Assembly (NCBI GenBank): GCA_903859265.1
Contig: CAIOLZ010000447.1
Coordinates: 1-5,569, forward strand
Length of the DNA stretch: 5,569 bases
Direction: 5' to 3'
Source: an uncultured beta proteobacterium
GTDB taxonomy: Bacteria > Pseudomonadota > Gammaproteobacteria > Burkholderiales > Burkholderiaceae_C
Every line of letters begins with the position of its first letter. Within the stretch, counting starts at the first letter, position 1. This document shows positions 1 to 5,569 of the stretch, one piece after another. Below the pieces are notes generated by a model that saw nothing but the letters and a program-made list of their open reading frames with translations, was not told the origin of the DNA and did not search any database. The position numbers were made by a program, and so were the translations under genes.

Positions 1-790
1 CATGGCCGACGGAACCCCCTGCGACATCGTGCTCAATCCGCTGGGCGTGCCGTCCCGGATGAACGTTGGTCAGGTGTTGGAAGTGCACCTGGGCTGGGCC
101 GCAAAGGGTCTGGGTCAGCGCATTGGCGACATGCTGCAGGCAGAGGCCAAAGTGGCCGAAGTGCGTCAGTTCATGGAGTCCCTGTACAACGGTTCGGGCC
201 GCAAGGAAGAACTCGCCAGCCTCAGTGACGACGAAGTGCTGGAAATGGCAGCTAATCTGTCTGGCGGCGCGACATTCGCAACGCCCGTGTTTGACGGTGC
301 GTCCGAAGAAGAAATCCGTGGCATGCTCAAACTCGCTTACCCCGAGGATGTAGCCAAGGCCAAGGGCCTGACGGCCACCCGCACGCAAGCCCACTTGTTT
401 GACGGGCGCAGCGGCGAAGCCTTCGAGCGTCCCACCACGGTAGGCTACATGCACGTTTTGAAACTGCACCACTTGGTGGATGACAAGATGCACGCCCGTT
501 CCACCGGCCCGTACAGCCTGGTCACGCAGCAACCGTTGGGCGGCAAGGCCCAGTTTGGTGGCCAGCGTTTCGGTGAAATGGAAGTGTGGGCGCTGGAAGC
601 CTATGGCGCTTCTTATGTGCTGCAGGAAATGCTCACCGTCAAGTCCGACGACGTGCAGGGCCGCACCAAGGTGTACGAGAGCATCGTCAAGGGCGAGCAC
701 TCCATCGAAGCCGGCATGCCGGAATCGTTCAATGTCTTGGTCAAGGAAATCCGTTCCTTGGGCATCGATATTGAACTCGAACGTTCTTAA
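1..790 (+). CDS. rpoB: RNA polymerase beta subunit, C-terminal part (5' end outside window)
   Basis: This is the last 262 codons of the beta subunit of DNA-directed RNA polymerase, which with beta' forms the catalytic cleft that synthesises all cellular RNA. The codon register starts at base 2 and ends with TAA at 788-790; the ATG at base 2 is an internal methionine, not the gene start, because homology continues from the first residue. By recall of the E. coli protein (1342 aa), the window opens near residue 1088. Visible motifs are NPLGVPSRMN (residues 12-21 here; its Arg matches E. coli R1106 by the active site), HLVDDKMHARSTG (157-169), GGKAQFGGQRFGEME (180-194) and LTVKSDD (211-217). It ends in IRSLGIDIELERS, the usual beta C-terminus that packs against beta'. 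A stretch around residues 111-130 is several residues longer than in E. coli, just before the conserved LFDGR motif. The rifampicin-binding region lies upstream, outside the window. rpoC follows after 21 bases, the normal operon order. Confidence 0.98.
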   Translation, partial: MADGTPCDIVLNPLGVPSRMNVGQVLEVHLGWAAKGLGQRIGDMLQAEAKVAEVRQFMESLYNGSGRKEELASLSDDEVLEMAANLSGGATFATPVFDGASEEEIRGMLKLAYPEDVAKAKGLTATRTQAHLFDGRSGEAFERPTTVGYMHVLKLHHLVDDKMHARSTGPYSLVTQQPLGGKAQFGGQRFGEMEVWALEAYGASYVLQEMLTVKSDDVQGRTKVYESIVKGEHSIEAGMPESFNVLVKEIRSLGIDIELERS

Positions 791-794
791 AGAA

Positions 795-800
795 TAAGGG
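795..800 (+). promoter_or_regulatory. Ribosome binding site for rpoC
   Basis: TAAGGG at 795-800 matches the 5' half of the full Shine-Dalgarno complement (TAAGGAGGT). Aligned that way, the spacing to the ATG at 812 is normal (11 bases from the last G of this site). A purine-rich AAAGAAG at 801-807 lies closer but pairs poorly. The site sits in the 21-base rpoB-rpoC gap. I see no promoter in that gap, so rpoC should be translated from the rpoB transcript. Confidence 0.7.
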
Positions 801-811
801 AAAGAAGTCAC

Positions 812-3800
812 ATGAAATCTTTACTCGACCTGTTCAAGCAGTTCACACCCGATGAGCATTTCGATGCCATCAAAATCGGCATGGCCTCGCCGGAGAAAAT
901 CCGTTCCTGGTCCTTTGGTGAAGTCAAGAAGCCTGAAACCATCAACTACCGGACCTTCAAGCCCGAACGCGATGGCCTGTTCTGCGCCAAGATTTTCGGG
1001 CCTATCAAGGACTACGAATGCCTGTGCGGCAAATACAAGCGCCTCAAGCACCGCGGTGTGATCTGCGAGAAGTGCGGCGTTGAAGTCACGCAGACCAAGG
1101 TGCGTCGCGAGCGTATGGGTCATATTGATCTGGCCGCACCCTGCGCCCACATCTGGTTCTTGAAATCCCTGCCAAGCCGCTTAGGTCTGGTGCTGGACAT
1201 GACGCTGCGCGATATTGAGCGCGTGCTGTACTTTGAAGCGTATGTGGTGACCGATCCCGGCATGACCCCACTGAAGAAATTCAGCATCATGACGGAAGAC
1301 GATTTCGACGCCAAGTTCAAGGAATACGGCGACGAATTCCAGGCCAAGATGGGCGCCGAAGGCATCAAGGATTTGCTGCAAAGCATCGACATCGAAGGTT
1401 CGATCGAACGCCTGCGCAATGACCTGACCGGCTCCGAGCTCAAGATCAAGAAGAACGCCAAGCGTTTGAAAGTTCTGGAAGCGTTCAAGAAGTCCGGCAT
1501 CAAGCCCGAGTGGATGGTGCTCGACGTGTTGCCCGTGTTGCCGCCGGACCTGCGTCCTTTGGTGCCGCTCGACGGAGGACGTTTTGCCACGTCTGACCTG
1601 AACGACCTGTACCGCCGCGTGATCAACCGCAACAGCCGTCTGCGCCGTTTGCTGGAACTCAAAGCGCCTGAAATCATTGCCCGTAACGAAAAGCGCATGT
1701 TGCAGGAAGCCGTGGACAGCTTGCTGGACAACGGCCGCCGCGGCAAAGCCATGACCGGCGCCAACAAGCGCGCGCTCAAGTCGCTGGCTGACATGATCAA
1801 GGGCAAGTCGGGCCGTTTCCGCCAGAACTTGTTGGGCAAGCGCGTGGACTACTCCGGTCGTTCCGTGATTACCGTGGGCCCAACCCTCAAGCTGCACCAG
1901 TGCGGTCTGCCCAAGCTGATGGCGCTGGAATTGTTCAAGCCCTTCATCTTCGCGCGTCTGGAAGCCATGGGCATCGCCACCACCATCAAGGCTGCCAAGA
2001 AGGAAGTCGAATCCGGCACGCCCGTGGTGTGGGACATTCTGGAAGAGGTCATCAAAGAGCACCCGATCATGCTCAACCGTGCACCTACGCTGCACCGTTT
2101 GGGTATCCAGGCCTTTGAGCCCATCCTGATTGAAGGCAAGGCCATTCAGTTGCATCCCCTCGTTTGTGCGGCCTTCAACGCCGACTTCGACGGTGACCAG
2201 ATGGCGGTTCACGTGCCCTTGTCGGTGGAAGCACAAATGGAAGCCCGCACTTTGATGCTGGCCTCCAACAACGTGCTGTTCCCGGCCAACGGTGAGCCTT
2301 CCATCGTTCCTTCGCAGGACGTGGTGCTGGGTCTGTACTACACCACCCGTGAGCGCATCAACGGCAAGGGCGAGGGTCTGATCTTTGCTGATACCGGTGA
2401 AGTGCAGCGCGCTTTTGACGCGGGTGAAGTGGGACTCAACACGCGCATCAATGTGCGCCTGACCGAGTACACCAAGGACAAGGAAACCGGAGAATTTGTG
2501 CCCTCCACCAAGCTTTGGGAAACCACGGCAGGGCGCGCTCTGTTGTCTGAAATCCTGCCCAAGGGATTGCCTTTCGCCAACATCAACAAGGCGTTGAAAA
2601 AGAAAGAAATCTCCAAGCTGATCAACGTGTCCTTCCGCAAGTGCGGATTGAAAGAAACCGTGGTGTTTGCGGACAAGCTGCTGCAAGCCGGTTTCCGTCT
2701 GGCGACCAAGGCCGGCATTTCGATCTGTATCGACGACATGTTGGTGCCGCAGGAAAAGCACGCCATCATTGGCCGCGCGCAAAAGGAAGTCAAAGAGATC
2801 GAGCAGCAATACGTCTCCGGTCTGGTGACTGCCGGCGAGCGCTACAACAAGGTGGTGGATATCTGGGGCAAGTCGGGTGACGAAGTGTCCAAGGTGATGA
2901 TGGCCAAGCTCTCCAAAGAGCAGGTCATTGACCGACACGGCAACGAGGTGACACAGGAGTCGTTCAACTCCATCTACATGATGGCCGACTCTGGCGCCCG
3001 CGGTTCTGCAGCCCAGATCCGCCAGGTGGCCGGTATGCGCGGATTGATGGCCAAGCCCGACGGCTCGATCATCGAGACGCCCATTACCGCCAACTTCCGC
3101 GAAGGTCTGAACGTGCTGGAGTACTTCATCTCCACCCACGGTGCGCGTAAAGGCCTGGCCGATACCGCTTTGAAGACTGCCAACTCGGGTTACCTGACAC
3201 GCCGTCTGGTGGACGTGACGCAAGACCTGGTGGTGACCGAGCAGGATTGCGGCACCCACCACGGCTACGTGATGCGCGCCATCGTCGAAGGCGGTGAAAC
3301 CATCGAATCCCTGCGCGATCGCATTCTGGGCCGCACGGCAGCGGACGATGTGTTGCACCCCGAAACCCGCGCGGTGCTGGCAACAGCCGGTGCAATGCTT
3401 GACGAAGACAAGATCGAAGAACTCGAGATTGCCGGCGTTGACGAAGTCAAGGTGCGTACGGCTTTGACGTGCGAAACCCGCTTTGGTATTTGCGCCAAAT
3501 GCTACGGCCGCGATTTGGGCCGTGGTGGCCTGATCAATGGCGGTGAAGCCGTTGGTGTGATTGCGGCGCAGTCGATTGGTGAGCCCGGCACGCAGCTGAC
3601 CATGCGTACCTTCCACATCGGTGGTGCCGCATCGCGTGCTGCGATCGCCTCCAGCGTGGAAGCCAAGTCCAATGGCGTGATCGGCTTTAACGCCACGATG
3701 CGCTATGTGACCAACAGCAAGTCTGAACTGGTCGTGATTTCCCGTTCCGGCGAAATCGTGATTCAGGACGAGCATGGCCGCGAACGCGAGCGTCACAAGG

Positions 3801-5038
3801 TGCCGTACGGCGCTGTGCTGACCGTCAAGGCGGATCAGACCATCAAGGCCGGTGCGAGTCTGGCCAACTGGGACCCGTTGACCCGACCCATCATCACTGA
3901 GTTCGCCGGCAAGGCGCATTTCGAGAATGTGGAAGAGGGACTCACCGTGGCCAAGCAGGTCGATGAAGTGACCGGTTTGTCCACGCTGGTCGTGATCGAT
4001 CCCAAGCGCCGGGGTGCTGCCAAAGTGGTGCGCCCGCAGGTCAAGTTGATCGACGCTTCCGGCAACGAGGTCAAGATTCCCGGAACCGACCACTCGGTGA
4101 CCATCGGCTTCCCGATTGGTGCGCTGGTGCAGGTGCGTGACGGTATGGATGTCGGCCCTGGCGAAGTGCTGGCCCGTATCCCGATCGAAGGTCAGAAGAC
4201 CCGCGACATTACCGGCGGTCTGCCGCGTGTGGCCGAACTCTTCGAAGCCCGTTCGCCGAAAGACAAGGGCGTGTTGGCCGAGGCGACCGGAACCATCTCC
4301 TTCGGCAAGGAAACCAAAGGCAAAGTGCGCCTGCAGATCACTGATCCTGAAGGCAAGGTCTGGGAAGAACTCGTGCCTAAGGAAAAAAATATCCTGGTGC
4401 ACGAAGGCCAGGTGGTCAACAAGGGTGAGTCCGTGGTGGACGGTCCGGCAGATCCGCAAGACATCTTGCGTTTGCTGGGCTCCGAAGAACTGGCGCGCTA
4501 CATCGTGGACGAAGTGCAGGACGTTTACCGCTTGCAGGGCGTGAAGATCAACGACAAGCACATCGAAGTGATTGTTCGCCAGATGCTGCGCCGCGTGGTG
4601 GTCGAGTCTCCGGGTGATTCCAGCTACATCGGCGGTGAGCAGGTGGAGCGTTCCGAAATGCTCAACACCAACGACCGTCTGCGCAGCGAGGGCAAGATCC
4701 CTGCGACCTTTACCAACCTGCTGCTGGGTATTACCAAGGCATCGCTGTCCACGGACAGCTTCATCAGCGCGGCGTCGTTCCAGGAAACGACACGCGTGCT
4801 GACCGAAGCTGCCATCATGGGCAAGCGCGATGAGCTGCGTGGCCTCAAGGAAAACGTGATCGTCGGCCGCCTGATTCCAGCCGGTACGGGCCTGGCATAT
4901 CACGAAGCGCGCAAGGTGCGTGAGTCCATGGACGATGCCGAGCGCCGCGCGATTGCGGAGGCAGAGGCTGCAGAATTGGCTGGTGCGACTGAGTCCAGCG
5001 CGGAAGTGCCTTCTGACGAAAGTGCTGCCCACGATTGA
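812..5038 (+). CDS. rpoC: RNA polymerase beta' subunit, complete
   Basis: Complete 1408-residue beta' subunit of RNA polymerase, almost the same length as E. coli RpoC (1407). It carries the catalytic Mg2+ site and, with beta, alpha, omega and sigma, makes up the cytoplasmic holoenzyme. Features in order: N-terminal zinc finger with Cys70, Cys72, Cys85 and Cys88; lid, rudder and clamp helices that bind sigma (about 250-307); switch 2 region (about 330-350, NLLGKRVDYSGR); catalytic NADFDGDQM with Asp458, Asp460 and Asp462 (2183-2197); secondary-channel segment AGERYNK (674-680); bridge helix (about 768-803); second zinc site Cys813, Cys887, Cys894 and Cys897; trigger loop QLTMRTFHIGG with Met931, Arg932 and His935; the large proteobacterial trigger-loop insertion (SI3, about 942-1130); the returning arm TRDITGGLPRVAELFEAR; and the conserved C-terminal block ending RLIPAGTGLAYH (1353-1364), followed by a divergent acidic tail. 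The start at 812 aligns with the family N-terminus MKxLLDLFK and has a ribosome binding site. It is co-transcribed with rpoB and ends at a TGA just before a terminator. No frameshift, intein or lost catalytic residue is visible. Confidence 0.99.
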   Translation: MKSLLDLFKQFTPDEHFDAIKIGMASPEKIRSWSFGEVKKPETINYRTFKPERDGLFCAKIFGPIKDYECLCGKYKRLKHRGVICEKCGVEVTQTKVRRERMGHIDLAAPCAHIWFLKSLPSRLGLVLDMTLRDIERVLYFEAYVVTDPGMTPLKKFSIMTEDDFDAKFKEYGDEFQAKMGAEGIKDLLQSIDIEGSIERLRNDLTGSELKIKKNAKRLKVLEAFKKSGIKPEWMVLDVLPVLPPDLRPLVPLDGGRFATSDLNDLYRRVINRNSRLRRLLELKAPEIIARNEKRMLQEAVDSLLDNGRRGKAMTGANKRALKSLADMIKGKSGRFRQNLLGKRVDYSGRSVITVGPTLKLHQCGLPKLMALELFKPFIFARLEAMGIATTIKAAKKEVESGTPVVWDILEEVIKEHPIMLNRAPTLHRLGIQAFEPILIEGKAIQLHPLVCAAFNADFDGDQMAVHVPLSVEAQMEARTLMLASNNVLFPANGEPSIVPSQDVVLGLYYTTRERINGKGEGLIFADTGEVQRAFDAGEVGLNTRINVRLTEYTKDKETGEFVPSTKLWETTAGRALLSEILPKGLPFANINKALKKKEISKLINVSFRKCGLKETVVFADKLLQAGFRLATKAGISICIDDMLVPQEKHAIIGRAQKEVKEIEQQYVSGLVTAGERYNKVVDIWGKSGDEVSKVMMAKLSKEQVIDRHGNEVTQESFNSIYMMADSGARGSAAQIRQVAGMRGLMAKPDGSIIETPITANFREGLNVLEYFISTHGARKGLADTALKTANSGYLTRRLVDVTQDLVVTEQDCGTHHGYVMRAIVEGGETIESLRDRILGRTAADDVLHPETRAVLATAGAMLDEDKIEELEIAGVDEVKVRTALTCETRFGICAKCYGRDLGRGGLINGGEAVGVIAAQSIGEPGTQLTMRTFHIGGAASRAAIASSVEAKSNGVIGFNATMRYVTNSKSELVVISRSGEIVIQDEHGRERERHKVPYGAVLTVKADQTIKAGASLANWDPLTRPIITEFAGKAHFENVEEGLTVAKQVDEVTGLSTLVVIDPKRRGAAKVVRPQVKLIDASGNEVKIPGTDHSVTIGFPIGALVQVRDGMDVGPGEVLARIPIEGQKTRDITGGLPRVAELFEARSPKDKGVLAEATGTISFGKETKGKVRLQITDPEGKVWEELVPKEKNILVHEGQVVNKGESVVDGPADPQDILRLLGSEELARYIVDEVQDVYRLQGVKINDKHIEVIVRQMLRRVVVESPGDSSYIGGEQVERSEMLNTNDRLRSEGKIPATFTNLLLGITKASLSTDSFISAASFQETTRVLTEAAIMGKRDELRGLKENVIVGRLIPAGTGLAYHEARKVRESMDDAERRAIAEAEAAELAGATESSAEVPSDESAAHD

Positions 5039-5061
5039 CGTGCGGCGGCGCTGGCGCTGAG

Positions 5062-5097
5062 CCCCAAACTCTTCTCGCAGGGGTTTGGGGTTTTTTT
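5062..5097 (+). terminator. Rho-independent terminator of the rpoBC operon
   Basis: CCCCAAAC at 5062-5069 pairs perfectly with GTTTGGGG at 5083-5090. The stem can extend inward by T5070-G5082, C5071-G5081 and T5072-G5080, leaving a 7-base loop. Seven Ts follow directly at 5091-5097. A GC-containing stem with an immediate U-tract, starting 23 bases after the rpoC stop, is a textbook intrinsic terminator. There is no A-run on the left side of the stem, so it should act only on + strand transcription. Confidence 0.93.
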
Positions 5098-5112
5098 GTG
5101 GCTGTTGAAAAA

Positions 5113-5118
5113 AGGTGA
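5113..5118 (+). promoter_or_regulatory. Ribosome binding site for the LemA-like gene
   Basis: AGGTGA at 5113-5118 is complementary to the 16S rRNA 3' end (matching the AGGTGA part of TAAGGAGGTGATC) and lies 10 bases before the ATG at 5129. It supports ATG 5129 over the in-frame TTG at 5105, which has only the terminator U-tract upstream of it. Confidence 0.6.
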
Positions 5119-5128
5119 ACTGCAAAGC

Positions 5129-5569
5129 ATGGGTGGCTCGATAGTTCTTTGGATGGCGGTTGCCATACTGGTGTCGTGGGCGGTAGGGGTGTACAAGCGC
5201 ATCACGCGCCTGCGTGCGCGTGGATTTGACGCCTTCGGGTCTTTGGAAAAGCTCCTCAAAAGTTTTTCCGGACTGCTGCAAACCCACGTTCTGGCACCGC
5301 CTGTCGCTGCACAAGCGCATGGCACGCCATTTTCGGCGGACTCCCTCCGCGTCGCATCGCAGTGGATGGCGCTCATTGCCAGCGTGCAGGCACTGGAGCT
5401 TGCTTGCAAGGCCGCGCGCAGTGCCTCGTTGATGCCGGCCGAAGTTGCCGCATTGGGTCGTGCGATGGATGTGGTGTCGGGGCAGTGGCGCAAACTGTGC
5501 GACGGACCATTGGATCTGGCGGGCTCGCCCGTGCCCGATGCCCTGCGCGTGCAATGGGATGAGCTCAGC
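5129..5569 (+). CDS. Divergent LemA-like membrane-anchored protein, 3' end outside window
   Basis: An open frame of 147 codons from ATG 5129 that is still open at the window edge. Residues 4-20 (SIVLWMAVAILVSWAVG) form one hydrophobic helix, followed by VYKRITRLRARGFDAFGSLE (21-40). This pattern, a short N-terminal membrane helix then Y-x-R-hydrophobic-x-R-L-R and a helical segment, is the start of LemA-family proteins (usually YNxLVxLRN followed by AWxxID). The rest (about 72-147) is predicted helical, with Ala-rich stretches and conserved-looking tryptophans (79, 120, 143); the part around SPVPDALRVQWDEL recalls LemA-annotated proteins of Comamonadaceae, from memory only. LemA proteins are poorly understood inner-membrane helical-bundle proteins. 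The Arg/Lys cluster after the helix suggests, by the positive-inside rule, a cytoplasmic C-terminal domain. ATG 5129 is preferred because of the AGGTGA site and because the later in-frame ATG (5153) would cut the helix. The reading frame being real is likely; LemA membership is less sure, since the canonical core motif is degenerate. It lies 31 bases after the rpoBC terminator. Confidence 0.72.
   Translation, partial: MGGSIVLWMAVAILVSWAVGVYKRITRLRARGFDAFGSLEKLLKSFSGLLQTHVLAPPVAAQAHGTPFSADSLRVASQWMALIASVQALELACKAARSASLMPAEVAALGRAMDVVSGQWRKLCDGPLDLAGSPVPDALRVQWDELS

Noticed and set aside
2..4. ATG at base 2 as the start of rpoB
   Set aside because: The following residues (ADGTPCDIVLNPLG) match an internal region of beta far from its N-terminus; this is an internal methionine of a gene cut by the window edge.
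784..794. Small inverted repeat TTCT/AGAA at the rpoB stop codon
   Set aside because: Four A/U-rich pairs with a three-base loop are too weak to act as a terminator or attenuator, and no U-tract follows.
4116..4544. 142-codon + strand open frame inside rpoC (and similar shorter ones throughout)
   Set aside because: It lies wholly within the conserved RpoC coding frame in another phase, is rich in Arg, Ser, Cys and Trp as G/C-rich shadow frames are, and has no ribosome binding site worth noting.
5035..5040. TTGACG overlapping the rpoC stop as a -35 box for the downstream gene
   Set aside because: The bases 17 positions further (5058-5063, TGAGCC) look nothing like a -10 element, and the transcript would run straight into the terminator.
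5092..5113. Terminator U-tract pairing with the A-run at 5108-5113 to form a regulatory switch
   Set aside because: Only six A-U pairs with a ten-base loop would form; the structure is too weak to compete with the terminator stem and barely touches the ribosome binding site.
1181..5554. 1457-codon open frame on the minus strand as a real gene
   Set aside because: It is exactly in register with rpoC, starts with TTG inside another coding region, has a composition typical of a mirror translation, lacks any recognisable domain, and is fully explained by the lack of TTA/CTA/TCA codons in the sense genes.
5214..5562. Overlapping + strand open frames at 5214-5432 and 5362-5562
   Set aside because: They are out of phase with the better supported frame from 5129, which has a start, a ribosome binding site and a membrane helix and runs to the window edge.

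Overview
This window looks like ordinary core chromosome from a Gram-negative, moderately GC-rich bacterium, most likely a betaproteobacterium of the Burkholderiales (probably Comamonadaceae; the genus cannot be fixed from sequence alone). The evidence is the proteobacterial form of RpoC, including the large insertion in the trigger loop, the strong preference for G/C at third codon positions, and the type of small membrane protein that follows rpoC.

Layout, all on the + strand and all in the same reading phase. Positions 1-790 hold the last 262 codons of rpoB (RNA polymerase beta). A 21-base gap follows, carrying the rpoC ribosome binding site. Positions 812-5038 hold a complete, intact rpoC (beta', 1408 residues). 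A strong intrinsic terminator lies at 5062-5097 and closes the rpoBC transcript. Only 31 bases beyond its U-tract, an open reading frame starts at 5129 and runs off the right edge of the window. It encodes an N-terminally membrane-anchored protein resembling the divergent LemA-like proteins of Burkholderiales.

rpoB and rpoC encode the two large catalytic subunits of RNA polymerase and are co-transcribed. The catalytic Asp triad, both zinc sites, the bridge helix and the trigger loop are all present, and I see no frameshift, intein or insertion element. The LemA-like gene has no known functional link to transcription and seems to be a neighbour only.

I found no convincing undescribed system. 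The points most worth a second look are the LemA-like gene pressed against the terminator with no visible promoter of its own, two Arg-to-Lys changes and a Tyr-to-Gln change at the predicted ppGpp site 1 of RpoC, and a near-total absence of TTA/CTA/TCA codons that produces a spurious 4.4-kb antisense open frame.
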